A stretch of 48,356 nucleotides of DNA from Streptomyces adelaidensis (GCF_016598475.1 NZ_JAEMUX010000069.1:1-48356); one strand, 5' to 3'. Numbered from the stretch's first letter, positions 32,861 through 41,556 are shown. Notes: generated by a model from the sequence alone, not told the origin. A program made the numbers and translations.

Positions 32861-34243
32861 ATGAGCACCACGGAGCGTCCCAGGATCCTCGTAGTAGGCG
32901 GTGGGTACGTAGGCCTGTACGCAGCTCGGCGCATCCTCAAGAAGATGCGCTACGGCGAGGCGACCGTCACGGTCGTCGACCCCCGGTCGTACATGACCTA
33001 CCAGCCCTTCCTCCCCGAAGCCGCCGCCGGCAGCATCTCCCCGCGGCACGTCGTCGTCCCACTGCGACGCGTGCTCCCCAAGGCGGAGGTCCTCACCGGC
33101 CGGGTCACCACCATCGACCAGGACCGCAAGGTCGCCACGATCGCCCCGCTGGTCGGCGAGGCGTACGAGCTGCCCTTCGACTACCTGGTGATCGCGCTCG
33201 GCGCGGTCTCCCGCACCTTCCCGATCCCCGGCCTCGCCGAGCAGGGCATCGGCATGAAGGGCATCGAGGAGGCCATCGGCCTGCGCAACCACGTGCTTGA
33301 GCAGCTCGACAAGGCCGACTCCACGACCGACGAGGACGTCCGCCGCAAGGCGCTGACCTTCGTCTTCGTGGGTGGTGGCTTCGCCGGCGCGGAGACCATC
33401 GGCGAGGTCGAGGACATGGCCCGCGACGCCGCGAAGTACTACAAGAACGTGTCCCGCGAGGACATGCGCTTCGTGCTCGTCGACGCCGCCGACAAGATCC
33501 TCCCCGAGGTCGGCCCGAAGCTCGGCCTCTACGGCAAGGAGCACCTGGAGGGCCGGGGTGTCGAGGTCTACCTCAACACCTCCATGAACTCCTGCGTCGA
33601 CGGCCACGTGGTGCTGAAGAACGGCCTCGAGGTCGACTCCAACACGATCGTCTGGACCGCCGGCGTCAAGCCGAACCCGGTCCTCTCGCGCTACGGCCTC
33701 CCGCTCGGCCCCCGCGGCCACGTGGACGCCCAGCCGACCCTCCAGGTCACCGGCACCGACTACATCTGGACCGCCGGCGACAACGCCCAGGTCCCGGACG
33801 TCGCCTCCCGCAAGGCCGGCGTCGAGAACGCCTGGTGCCCGCCGAACGCCCAGCACGCGCTGCGCCAGGCGAAGGTCCTCGGCGACAACGTGGTCTCCGG
33901 CATGCGGGGCTTCCCGCAGAAGGAGTACGCGCACTCCAACAAGGGTGCGGTGGCCGGTCTCGGCCTCCACAAGGGCGTCGCGATGATCGTCATGGGCAAG
34001 ATGAAGATCAAGCTGCGTGGCCGCCTGGCGTGGTACATGCACCGTGGCTACCACGGTCTGGCCATGCCGACCTGGAACCGCAAGATCCGCGTCTTCGCCG
34101 ACTGGACCCTCGCGATGTTCCTCAAGCGCGAGGTCGTCTCCCTCGGCGCGATCGAGACTCCGCGCGAGGAGTTCTACGAGGCGGCCAAGCCGGCGCCGGT
34201 CGCTGCCGCGAGCAAGACCGAGGAAAAGGCCAAGGCCTCCTGA
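32861..34243 (+). CDS. ndh: Type II NADH dehydrogenase (NDH-2)
   Basis: Single-subunit, non-proton-pumping NADH:quinone oxidoreductase with FAD, bound to the inner face of the membrane. About 460 residues. Rossmann motif for FAD: ILVVGGGYVGLYAAR (about 10-24); second Rossmann for NADH: FVFVGGGFAGAETIGEVEDM (around 165-185); C-terminal YIWTAGDNAQVPD binds FAD. The C-terminal amphipathic region (GRLAWYMHRGYHGLAMPTWN) is where NDH-2 enzymes meet the membrane. ATG 32861 starts the protein at the first beta strand; an upstream in-frame start would only add unrelated residues. The 5' region is long and carries a Rex-like site. It feeds electrons to the menaquinone pool. Confidence 0.95.
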   Translation: MSTTERPRILVVGGGYVGLYAARRILKKMRYGEATVTVVDPRSYMTYQPFLPEAAAGSISPRHVVVPLRRVLPKAEVLTGRVTTIDQDRKVATIAPLVGEAYELPFDYLVIALGAVSRTFPIPGLAEQGIGMKGIEEAIGLRNHVLEQLDKADSTTDEDVRRKALTFVFVGGGFAGAETIGEVEDMARDAAKYYKNVSREDMRFVLVDAADKILPEVGPKLGLYGKEHLEGRGVEVYLNTSMNSCVDGHVVLKNGLEVDSNTIVWTAGVKPNPVLSRYGLPLGPRGHVDAQPTLQVTGTDYIWTAGDNAQVPDVASRKAGVENAWCPPNAQHALRQAKVLGDNVVSGMRGFPQKEYAHSNKGAVAGLGLHKGVAMIVMGKMKIKLRGRLAWYMHRGYHGLAMPTWNRKIRVFADWTLAMFLKREVVSLGAIETPREEFYEAAKPAPVAAASKTEEKAKAS

Positions 34244-34265
34244 CCCCCCCTCGCCGCTGAACAAC

Positions 34266-34307
34266 CCGAAGGACCTCCCGCCATCCGTGGTGCGGGAGGT
34301 CCTTCGG
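34266..34307. terminator. Terminator after ndh
   Basis: Perfect 16-base-pair stem (arms 34266-34281 and 34292-34307) with a 10-base loop, 22 bases after the stop. Confidence 0.85.
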
Positions 34308-34362
34308 CGTTCGCGGGAGAGCTCGGGGGGTTCGGTGGGGTGGCGGGTGCGGGTCGTTCGTG

Positions 34363-34454
34363 GTTGCTCGCGCAGTTCCCCGCGCCCCTTAAAGGCGAAA
34401 AGCACGGGGCGCAGCCCCGGCTTTTCGAGGGGCGCGGGGAACTGCGCGAGCAAC
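34363..34454. repeat. MITE-like foldback element, complete copy
   Basis: 27-base perfect inverted arms (34363-34389 and 34428-34454, GTTGCTCGCGCAGTTCCCC at the outer end) around an inner hairpin (AAAAGC...GCTTTT). It occupies most of the gap 34308-34566 before the methyltransferase gene. Other copies: half copies at 8.2 and 41.95 kb and a complete one at 44.5 kb. Confidence 0.85.
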
Positions 34455-34566
34455 CCCCACCCACCCGCGGCCGAACAACACGCCTCAGCGGGAATACGGC
34501 TCAGCCCCGCAGGTGATTACGTTGGCGTTGGACATTCCGGGATCTCTCGTCACGGAGGTGTGCGCC

Positions 34567-35868
34567 ATGCAGGACGCCGCGTCGCGGCTGAAGGCCCTGC
34601 TCGAGCAGGTGGTGGGAGCCCCGCTCCCGGTCCGGCTGCGGGCCTGGGACGGATCGACGGCCGGTCCGCCGGAGGCACCCGCGCTGGTGGTACGGAACCG
34701 CAGGGCCCTGCGCCGGCTGCTGTGGAAGCCGGGCGAGCTGGGCCTGGCCCGCGCCTGGGTCGCCGGGGACCTGGGTGTCGAGGGGGACCTGTACGCCGTA
34801 CTGGATCTGGTGGCGGGCCATGTGTGGGAGCGGGCGGAGGACGCCCGGGGTCTCGGCGAGGCCCTGCGCGACCCGGAGGTGCGGGCGGCTGTCAGGGGGC
34901 TGCTGAGGCTGGCGGGCCCTGCCGTGCTGCTGCCGCCCGAGCCGCCCCCGGAGGAGGTCCGCGTCGGCCGTCACCGGCACACCCGGCGCAGCGACCGACG
35001 GGCCGTCAGCCACCACTACGACGTGGGCAACGACTTCTACGAGGTCGTCCTCGGCCCGTCGATGGTGTACTCCTGCGCCTACTGGGCGACCCCCGACGCC
35101 ACCACTCTCGAAGCCGCCCAGCACGACAAGCTCGACCTCATCTGCCGCAAACTCGGCCTGACCCCGGGCGCGCGGCTCCTCGACGTCGGCTGCGGCTGGG
35201 GCTCCATGGCCGTCCACGCCGCCCGCGAGTACGGCGTCCACGTCGTCGGCGTCACGCTCTCCCGGGAACAGGCCGCGTACGCCCGTAAACGTGTGGCCGA
35301 CGAGGGGCTGACCGACCGGGTCGAGATCCGTGTCCAGGACTACCGCGACGTCACCGACGGGCCCTACGACGCGATCTCGTCCGTCGGCATGGCCGAACAC
35401 GTCGGCGCCGACAAGTACCTGGAGTACGCCGAGAACCTGTACCGCCTCCTCGCCCCGGGCGGACGGCTGCTCAACCACCAGATCTCGCGGCGGCCGGAGC
35501 GCGAGGAGAACACGTACGCCGTCGACGGGTTCATCGACGCGTACGTCTTCCCGGAGGGCGAACTCGCCCCCGTGGGCACCACGGTGACCCTGCTCGAACG
35601 CGCCGGCTTCGAGGTCCGTGACGTGGAGTCCCTCCGCGAGCACTACGCCCTCACGCTGCGCGCCTGGGTCACCAATCTCGAAGCCCGGTGGGCCCGGGCC
35701 GCCGGCGTCGCCGGCGCCGGCCGTGCCCGCGTCTGGCGCCTCTACATGGCCGCCTCCGCGCTCGGCTTCGAACAGAACCGCATCGGCGTCAACCAGGTAC
35801 TGGCCGTGAGGAACCCTGAAGGGGGCGCGTCGGGGCTGCCGCTCAGAGCCCGCACCTGGGACGCCTGA
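34567..35868 (+). CDS. Cyclopropane-fatty-acid synthase-like methyltransferase
   Basis: SAM-dependent methyltransferase of the CFA/MMA synthase family, about 433 residues, acting on membrane phospholipid unsaturated chains. An N-terminal helical extension (to about 140) precedes the catalytic domain: AVSHHYDVGNDFYEVVLGPSM, the SAM site LLDVGCGWGSM, then VVGVTLSREQAAYA and the conserved FPEGELAPVG segment. I use ATG 34567 because GGAGG lies eight bases upstream; a GTG at 34513 would add 18 residues with no ribosome site. Product could be cyclopropane or methyl-branched fatty acids. A strong terminator follows. Confidence 0.92.
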   Translation: MQDAASRLKALLEQVVGAPLPVRLRAWDGSTAGPPEAPALVVRNRRALRRLLWKPGELGLARAWVAGDLGVEGDLYAVLDLVAGHVWERAEDARGLGEALRDPEVRAAVRGLLRLAGPAVLLPPEPPPEEVRVGRHRHTRRSDRRAVSHHYDVGNDFYEVVLGPSMVYSCAYWATPDATTLEAAQHDKLDLICRKLGLTPGARLLDVGCGWGSMAVHAAREYGVHVVGVTLSREQAAYARKRVADEGLTDRVEIRVQDYRDVTDGPYDAISSVGMAEHVGADKYLEYAENLYRLLAPGGRLLNHQISRRPEREENTYAVDGFIDAYVFPEGELAPVGTTVTLLERAGFEVRDVESLREHYALTLRAWVTNLEARWARAAGVAGAGRARVWRLYMAASALGFEQNRIGVNQVLAVRNPEGGASGLPLRARTWDA

Positions 35869-35907
35869 CCGTCCCCACGGGCGGGTGAGCGGCCACGTAC
35901 GCGTGTA

Positions 35908-35947
35908 CGAGTGGGCCCCGTTCCGGTGACGGAACGGGGCCCACTCG
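35908..35947. terminator. Bidirectional terminator, methyltransferase / ABC permease 2
   Basis: Perfect 17-base-pair stem (arms 35908-35924 and 35931-35947) with loop GGTGAC, between two convergent genes. Confidence 0.85.
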
Positions 35948-35972
35948 CACAGCCGTCACACGGCTCTCGCGG

Positions 35973-38513
35973 CTACTCCGACTTGATCGCCGTGAGCATG
36001 TTCAGCTTCGCGGCGCGGCGGGCCGGCCACAGGGCCGCCAGGACGCCGACCGCGGCGGCCATCAGCAGGAAGACGGCCATCCGGGTCCAGGGGAGGACCA
36101 GTTCGTACGTCGGCATCTTCGCGGCGAGGAGCTCACCGGCGGCCCAGCCGAAGAAGACGCCGAGACCGATGCCGAGGACACCGCCGAAGAGGGAGATCAC
36201 GAGGGACTCCAGGCGGACCATCCGCTTGATGCCCCGCCGGTCGAGACCGATCGCACGGAGCATGCCGATCTCCTGGGAGCGTTCGAAGACCGACATGGCG
36301 AGGGTGTTGATGACCCCCAGGACGGCGACGATCACGGCCATGGCCAGCAGGCCGTACAGCATGTTCAGCATCAGCGTGAACATCCGCGCGATGTCGTCGG
36401 AGAGGTCCTGCCGGTCCTGCACCTGGATGGCCGGGTTCTCGCCGAGGGCCTGCTCAAGCCGGTCCTTGGCGGCGTCGGAGGCGCCGGCCGAGGTCTTGAC
36501 CATGACCATCATGTCGGCCGGGTCGGAGGAGGCCGGCAGGTGCTCGTCGAGCGTGGCGTTGTCCAGGAGGATGCCCCGGAGCAGTTCGTTGCTCTCGTAG
36601 ACCCCGGCGACCGTCAGCTTCTGCTTCTCCCCGCCCTCGAACCCGGCGGTGAACTCCGCCCCCGCCTTCCAGCCGTACCGGGCGGCGGTGTCCGCGTCCA
36701 CGACGACGTCCGCGCCGCCGACCTTGAACGTCCCGTTGTCGACGGGGAGGTCGGTGAGCTTGCCGATGGCCGCGCCGTTGACGCCGGTGAGGTACTCGGT
36801 CTCGCCCCCGATCCGGGACTCGGCGTTCCGCAGCGACGAGGTGTCGGTGACGCCCTCGGCGGCGGCGAGCTTCTTCTCCACGTCGGGGGAGAGGAGGTTG
36901 CCGTTGGCCATCGAGACGACGTAGTCCGCCTTGATCGCGTCGGCCGCCATCTTGCCGATCGCCGACTGCAGACTGCCCGCCATCACCGTCATACCGGTGA
37001 TCAGCGTCAGACCGATCATCAGCGCGGAGGCGGTGGCGGCGGTACGGCGCGGGTTGCGCACGGAGTTCTGCCGGGCGAGCTTGCCGGACACCCCGAAGAC
37101 ACGCAGGAGCGGGGCGGCGGCCGCGATGAGGGGGCGGGAGAGGAGCGGCGTGAGCACGAAGACCCCGATGATCAGGAGTACCGCGCCGACCCCCATCGGG
37201 ACCTGTCCGTCCGAGCCGTTCATGGTGGTGGCGTACAGGACGGTGGCGATGCCCGCGCCGGCGAACAGCGCGCCGAGCGTGTTCCGTACGACGAGCGACC
37301 TGGTCGTCGCCTGCGCGTGCATGCTGCCCATGGCGGCGACCGGCGGGATCTTCGCCGCGCGGCGGCCCGGCAGCCAGGCGGCCAGCATGGTGATCAGTAC
37401 GCCGACCAGCAGGGCGGTGACGACCGTGCCCGGGGAGATCACCAGCGGGCCTGCGGGGACGGTCGCGCCGAGCGTGCCCATCAGCGACCGCATCGCCGCG
37501 CCGATGCCGATACCGGCGGCGAGACCGGTGACGGCCGCGACCGCGCCCACCACGAACGCCTCGATCAGCACCGAACGCGTCACCTGGCGGCGGGAGGCGC
37601 CCACCGCGCGCAGCAGCGCCAGCTCCTTGGTGCGCTGGGCGACCAGCATCGTGAAGGTGTTGGCGATGATGAACGTGCCCACGAACAGGGCGATCCCGGC
37701 GAAGACCAGCAGACCGCTCTTCATGCCACTCATGGACGCGGCGATCTGCGTGGCCTGGCTGTCGGCGAGCTGCCGGCCGGTGGTGGTGCTCGCGGTGTCC
37801 GCGGGGATGATCTTGTCGAGGGCCGCCCGCAGCTGGGCCTGGCTGGTCCCGGCCGCCGCCTTCACGTCGATCTCGCCGTACTCGCCCGTCATGTGGAAGA
37901 GCCGCTGCGCGGTCGCCGTGTCGAACAGGGCGAGGCTGCCGCCGGCCGCGACATTGCCGTCGTCCGTGGTGAAGATCGCGGTGATGGTGGGGGTGAGGAC
38001 CGGGCCGTCGACGGAGAGCCGGATGGTGTCGCCCACCTTGTACCCGGCCCGCTCGGCGGTCTCCGAGTCGATGGCGATCTCGTTCTCGCCCTTCGGGGCG
38101 CGGCCGCCGTCCTCGATGGGGTACCTGGGGTCGTCCGTCCCCCAGTAGTTCCCGCCCTGCGACTGGAAGCCGCCGCCGATCAGCTTGCCGTCCTTGTCGG
38201 CGAGCGCGGCGAACCCGCTCACCACCCCGATCGCCGACTCGGCGCCGGGCGCCCCCTCGGCCTTCTTCAGCAGCTCGGGCGTCAGCTTCGGCTGCTCGGT
38301 GATGCTGTCGCCCTCGTCCGGGCGGTACCCCGGCTCGATCGCGACGTCCACATGGTCGAAGCCCTTGGCCGAGCTCTTCTGGAACGCGTCCGAAATGGTG
38401 TTCGTGAAGACCAGCGTGCCCGACACGAAGGACACGCCGAGCATCACGGCGAGCACGGTCATCAGCAGCCTGGCCTTGTGCGCGAGCACGTTGCGCAGGG
38501 CGGTACGGAACAT
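35973..38513 (-). CDS. ABC transporter permease 2, duplicated FtsX domains
   Basis: About 846 residues, paralogue of the permease at 3272-5851 with the same layout: N-terminal TM helix, large extracellular domain, FtsX block with RTKELALLRAVGASRR, central helices, second extracellular domain, and C-terminal FtsX block with RSQEIGMLRAIGLDRR. The soluble domains differ much more than the TM blocks, so the two transporters probably handle different cargo. It starts at ATG 38513. Its ATPase gene lies upstream on the same strand but 145 bases away, with a repeat element filling the gap, unlike the overlapping arrangement of operon 1. Confidence 0.92.
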   Translation of the reverse strand: MFRTALRNVLAHKARLLMTVLAVMLGVSFVSGTLVFTNTISDAFQKSSAKGFDHVDVAIEPGYRPDEGDSITEQPKLTPELLKKAEGAPGAESAIGVVSGFAALADKDGKLIGGGFQSQGGNYWGTDDPRYPIEDGGRAPKGENEIAIDSETAERAGYKVGDTIRLSVDGPVLTPTITAIFTTDDGNVAAGGSLALFDTATAQRLFHMTGEYGEIDVKAAAGTSQAQLRAALDKIIPADTASTTTGRQLADSQATQIAASMSGMKSGLLVFAGIALFVGTFIIANTFTMLVAQRTKELALLRAVGASRRQVTRSVLIEAFVVGAVAAVTGLAAGIGIGAAMRSLMGTLGATVPAGPLVISPGTVVTALLVGVLITMLAAWLPGRRAAKIPPVAAMGSMHAQATTRSLVVRNTLGALFAGAGIATVLYATTMNGSDGQVPMGVGAVLLIIGVFVLTPLLSRPLIAAAAPLLRVFGVSGKLARQNSVRNPRRTAATASALMIGLTLITGMTVMAGSLQSAIGKMAADAIKADYVVSMANGNLLSPDVEKKLAAAEGVTDTSSLRNAESRIGGETEYLTGVNGAAIGKLTDLPVDNGTFKVGGADVVVDADTAARYGWKAGAEFTAGFEGGEKQKLTVAGVYESNELLRGILLDNATLDEHLPASSDPADMMVMVKTSAGASDAAKDRLEQALGENPAIQVQDRQDLSDDIARMFTLMLNMLYGLLAMAVIVAVLGVINTLAMSVFERSQEIGMLRAIGLDRRGIKRMVRLESLVISLFGGVLGIGLGVFFGWAAGELLAAKMPTYELVLPWTRMAVFLLMAAAVGVLAALWPARRAAKLNMLTAIKSE

Positions 38514-38551
38514 GAAGGGGTCCCTGTTTCGGGGTCGAGGGCGGGCGCATT

Positions 38552-38642
38552 CAGCCCGTCCGGCGTTTGAGGACGAGGCCGAAGGCCGATGAGGGGTCTG
38601 GGGGCGAGGCCGCCAGGAACGGGATGGGACGGGTAGGGGCGG
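38552..38642. repeat. Intergenic repeat between ABC ATPase 2 and permease 2
   Basis: Contains CCGTCCGGCGTTTGAGG, GGCCGAAGGCC (small hairpin) and GAGGGGTCTGGGGGC, a sequence known to me as scattered between genes in Streptomyces. It ends in GGGACGGGTAGGGGC, shared with the element at 8.3 kb. It splits what was probably an overlapping gene pair. Confidence 0.7.
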
Positions 38643-38658
38643 AGGGGGGCGAACTCCC

Positions 38659-39429
38659 CTAGCTCGTACGCCCCTTGGTGTCGAACCGCTTCATACGGTC
38701 CAGGACGGAGTCCGCCGTCGGCTCGTGCATCTCGTCCACGATCCGCCCGTCGGCGAGAAAGATGACCCGGTCCGCGTACGCCGCCGCCACCGGATCGTGC
38801 GTCACCATCACCACCGTCTGCCCCAACTCCCGTACCGAGTTGCGCAGGAAGCCCAGCACCTCGGCGCCGGAACGTGAGTCGAGGTTTCCGGTCGGCTCGT
38901 CGCCGAAGATGATGTCCGGCCGCGAGGCGAGCGCCCGCGCCACCGCGACCCGCTGCTGCTGGCCGCCGGAGAGCTGGGCCGGCCGGTGGGTCAACCGGTC
39001 CGCCAGGCCCACCATCTGGATCACGGTGTCCAGCCACCGCAGATCCGGCTTACGGCCCGCGATGTCCATCGGGAGAGTGATGTTCTCCAGCGCCGTCAGC
39101 GTCGGCAGCAGGTTGAACGCCTGGAAGATGAAGCCGATCTTGTCCCGGCGGAGCTTGGTGAGCTGCTTGTCCTTGAGCGAGCCCAGCTCGGTCTCGCCGA
39201 TGCGGACGGATCCGGCCGAGAAGGTGTCCAGGCCCGCCACACAGTGCATCAGCGTGGACTTGCCGGACCCGGAGGGGCCCATGATCGCGGTGAACTGGGC
39301 CTGCCGGAAGTCGACGGTCACCTGGTCGAGGGCGACCACCCGGGTCTCGCCCGCTCCGTAGATCTTGGACAGTTCCGTGGCGCGGGCGGCCACTGCGGTG
39401 GTCCGGTCGGCGAGGGGCGTGGTGGTCAC
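38659..39429 (-). CDS. ABC transporter ATP-binding protein 2, MacB/LolD type
   Basis: About 256 residues. Walker A GPSGSGKST, Q-loop FIFQAFNLLP, signature LSGGQQQRVAVARAL, Walker B FGDEPTGNLD and H-loop MVTHD. Most residues are identical to the ATPase at 2487-3275, including the ENITLPMDIAGRKPD and C-terminal RMKRFDTKGRTS segments, so the two systems come from one duplication. I start at GTG 39429, nine bases after CAGGAG; a longer frame to 39573 would read through the promoter region. It is the first gene of the operon. Confidence 0.93.
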   Translation of the reverse strand: MTTTPLADRTTAVAARATELSKIYGAGETRVVALDQVTVDFRQAQFTAIMGPSGSGKSTLMHCVAGLDTFSAGSVRIGETELGSLKDKQLTKLRRDKIGFIFQAFNLLPTLTALENITLPMDIAGRKPDLRWLDTVIQMVGLADRLTHRPAQLSGGQQQRVAVARALASRPDIIFGDEPTGNLDSRSGAEVLGFLRNSVRELGQTVVMVTHDPVAAAYADRVIFLADGRIVDEMHEPTADSVLDRMKRFDTKGRTS

Positions 39430-39567
39430 GGGTGGGAACTCCTGTCGGAACGACGGCGTTTGCGAGCTGCGCGAAGGAAGGTCTCCATCGTCCTGGCGCG
39501 GGGGCGCGGTGTAGTCAGCCGTAGTTCTGGTTCCGGGGGCAGACTTCTGACGGACGGAAGGGCGCCG

Positions 39568-39587
39568 CGTCATACCTGGGTATGACG
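39568..39587. promoter_or_regulatory. Perfect palindrome upstream of ABC operon 2
   Basis: CGTCATACC-TG-GGTATGACG: nine-base perfect arms with two bases between, 139 bases upstream of the operon start. Its size and symmetry fit a dimeric regulator's operator. The regulator is unknown. The remainder of 39430-39864 shows only an AT-rich patch at about 39773-39795 and the tRNA promoter region. Confidence 0.55.
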
Positions 39588-39803
39588 GAGGGCTCTGTGC
39601 GGGTCTGGGGCGCCCTCATCTACACGAGCCACCGCGTCACCGCGTGTCTCCCCGGTGCTGCCGCTCGTTCGGGCGGTGAAATTCCGTCATTCCGCATACA
39701 CCCGATCGGGCCGTCCGGAAGGCTCTTGGCAAGTGCGGATGGCCTGTTCCCTGGGCTGATGCACCCTCAGGCGTCAATAAAATAAGACAACATCGGTCCG
39801 CTC

Positions 39804-39836
39804 TTCGACTGTTCGAGGGAAGCGTCCCGATAGGGT
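39804..39836 (+). promoter_or_regulatory. Candidate bldA promoter region
   Basis: TAGGGT at 39831-39836 is a good -10, 28 bases before the tRNA. TTCGAC (39804-39809) is the nearest -35-like hexamer but is 21 bases away, longer than ideal. The assignment is tentative. Confidence 0.35.
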
Positions 39837-39864
39837 CGGAAGCTCAGCGCGGAGCCCATGGCCT

Positions 39865-39947
39865 GCCCGGATGGTGGAATGCAGACACGGCGAGCTTAAA
39901 CCTCGCTGCCCCTCGCGGGCGTACCGGTTCAAGTCCGGTTCCGGGCA
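39865..39947 (+). tRNA. bldA: tRNA-Leu(UAA), the bldA tRNA
   Basis: Full cloverleaf with a long variable arm: acceptor GCCCGGA (39865-39871) pairs with TCCGGGC (39940-39946). The anticodon stem GCGAG/CTCGC encloses the loop CTTAAAC, giving anticodon TAA (39897-39899), and the T loop reads GGTTCAAGTCC. The gene does not encode CCA (ACCT follows). Anticodon UAA reads UUA, the rarest Streptomyces codon. This tRNA is bldA, the developmental regulator needed for aerial growth and antibiotic synthesis because key regulators contain TTA. A TTA-containing phospholipase gene lies in the same window at 5981-6538. Confidence 0.97.
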
Positions 39948-40246
39948 CCTCCGACCAACCTCGAACAAAAATCCCCGCACTCCCACGCATCGGCCCCCCC
40001 GGCGGCGGGCACCCGGCGGGCGCTCCGCTCGCACGGGACGTGCCCACCAAGTGGTTGATCTCTGGATGATCGCGGGTGTGTACCGGGTTGGTCATGGGTT
40101 GAGGGGGGTGGGACGGGGAATCACGGAGACGCGTAGCGTGTTCGATGACAAGGCAGGGAAAGATCCTCCCCAAGCACTAGGGTTAATCCTTTGCCTACCT
40201 ATTACTCTTGAGCCAAGGCCACGCAGGGTGGCCATGGAGGAGTGAA

Positions 40247-41125
40247 ATGAGGAGCAGCAACCCGGTCTTCTCGCGACGGGGGTTCAGCCGCGACAACGGC
40301 CACGCGGGCTTCAGCACCGCGCCGCAGGCCGGGGGAGCAGCTGTCGGCACCCAGGGCAACCCCTACGCCCAGCAGGGCAACCCCTACGCGACGAACCCGT
40401 ACGCCCAGCAGGACCTGCAGCACGGAGCCCCGCCGCAGGCCCCGGTCACCACCGGCCGGATGACGATGGACGACGTCGTCATGCGCTCTGCCATGACGCT
40501 CGGCACGGTCGTCGTCGGCGCGATCCTGGCCTGGGCCCTCCTGCCGGTGACGCCCTCGAGCTTCGGCCTGGCCATCGGCGCCGCGCTCATCGCCTTCGTC
40601 CTGGCGATGGTGCAGTCCTTCAAGCGCAAGGCCTCGCCCGCGCTGATCCTGACGTACGCAGCCTTCGAGGGTGTCTTCCTCGGCGTGCTCAGCGAGATGT
40701 TCAACACGCGCTGGAGCGGCGCGCCCTTCCAGGCGGTCCTCGGCACCATGGCGGTCTCCGGCGCCACCCTCCTGGTCTACAAGGCGGGCTGGATCCGGGT
40801 CACCGCGCGGTACGCCCGTATCGGCATGACCATCGCGATCGCCTTCATCCTCGTGATGGCGGTCAACCTGCTGCTGGTCGTCTTCGGTGTCGCCGAGGAC
40901 GGCGGACTGCGCAGCATGGGCCCCCTCGGCGCGATCGTCGGCATCCTGGCCATCCTGCTCGGCGCGTTCTTCCTGACCCTCGACTTCAAGCAGATCGAGG
41001 ACGGCATCGCCTACGGCGCCCCGCGCGAGGAGTCCTGGCTGGCCGCGTTCGGCCTGACCATGACCCTGGTGTGGATCTACGTCGAGATGCTGCGCCTGGT
41101 CGCCATCTTCAGCGGCGACGACTAG
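40247..41125 (+). CDS. Bax inhibitor-1 / YccA family membrane protein
   Basis: About 292 residues: a Gly/Gln-rich cytoplasmic N-terminus with NPYAQQ repeats (about 35-65), then seven TM helices and the BI-1 features FEGVFLGVLSEMF in helix 3-4 and the C-terminal Asp-containing DFKQIEDGIAYGAP before the last helix. The family forms pH-sensitive calcium leak channels in model members; its role in Streptomyces is unclear. ATG 40247 has GGAGGA upstream. The 5' region (39948-40246) has no gene and no convincing promoter, though GGGTTAATCC at 40173-40182 is notable. Confidence 0.9.
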   Translation: MRSSNPVFSRRGFSRDNGHAGFSTAPQAGGAAVGTQGNPYAQQGNPYATNPYAQQDLQHGAPPQAPVTTGRMTMDDVVMRSAMTLGTVVVGAILAWALLPVTPSSFGLAIGAALIAFVLAMVQSFKRKASPALILTYAAFEGVFLGVLSEMFNTRWSGAPFQAVLGTMAVSGATLLVYKAGWIRVTARYARIGMTIAIAFILVMAVNLLLVVFGVAEDGGLRSMGPLGAIVGILAILLGAFFLTLDFKQIEDGIAYGAPREESWLAAFGLTMTLVWIYVEMLRLVAIFSGDD

Positions 41126-41150
41126 TAGCGGAGCAAGTGATCCAAGTCGT

Positions 41151-41188
41151 GCGAAGGGCCCGCGAACCTTGGTTCGCGGGCCCTTCGC
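41151..41188. terminator. Bidirectional terminator
   Basis: Perfect 18-base-pair stem GCGAAGGGCCCGCGAACC with a TT loop, between two convergent genes. Confidence 0.85.
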
Positions 41189-41228
41189 CATGTCGTCGGG
41201 ATGCTGCCGGAGCGAGGCGAAAGCACTC

Positions 41229-41459
41229 TCAGAGCAGCTTGCGCGCGGCCCTCCTCAGGTCGTACTCGTGGATGATCGCCTTGGCGTGGCCGTACGCGAG
41301 GTCGTACTCGTGCCGGAGCCAGCTGACCTTCTCCTCGAAGTTGAAGAGAGCGGGGCCTTCGTCGACTTTGCGGAGCCAGTCGGAGATCTCACGACCGGTG
41401 CAATGGGGGATGCGGGCGAGCAGGTTGCGATGGGTCTCCTCGGAGAAGACTTGGGACAT
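41229..41459 (-). CDS. DUF4287 small protein
   Basis: 76 residues, complete. It starts MSQVFSEETHRNLLARIP and contains the DUF4287-type helices with EISDWLRKVDEGPALFNFEEKVSWLRHEYDL, ending in an EYDLRRAARKLL. Compact, helical, acidic-basic mix, no signal. DUF4287 proteins are widespread and uncharacterised. It is transcribed alone, towards a strong terminator. ATG 41459 is preceded by a GGAGGC-type site. Confidence 0.85.
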   Translation of the reverse strand: MSQVFSEETHRNLLARIPHCTGREISDWLRKVDEGPALFNFEEKVSWLRHEYDLAYGHAKAIIHEYDLRRAARKLL

Positions 41460-41525
41460 CGGCGCCTCCGGACGAAAGGGAATGTAAGCCGGTCCTTCAA
41501 GTCACGTTGCCTGAGTGGCGGCCTG

Positions 41526-41556
41526 TTGGCAACAGTCCCGCCGGGGCGCGTACGCT
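41526..41556 (+). promoter_or_regulatory. Candidate promoter, leaderless transcript
   Basis: TTGGCA (41526-41531) and TACGCT (41551-41556) are 19 bases apart. The -10 ends six bases before GTG 41563, which has no ribosome site. This is the same geometry as at mazG. Confidence 0.5.

Noticed and set aside
39582..39785. 67-codon open frame between the ABC operon and bldA
   Set aside because: It starts inside the palindrome, lacks a ribosome site and has no coding bias; it is probably the regulatory region.
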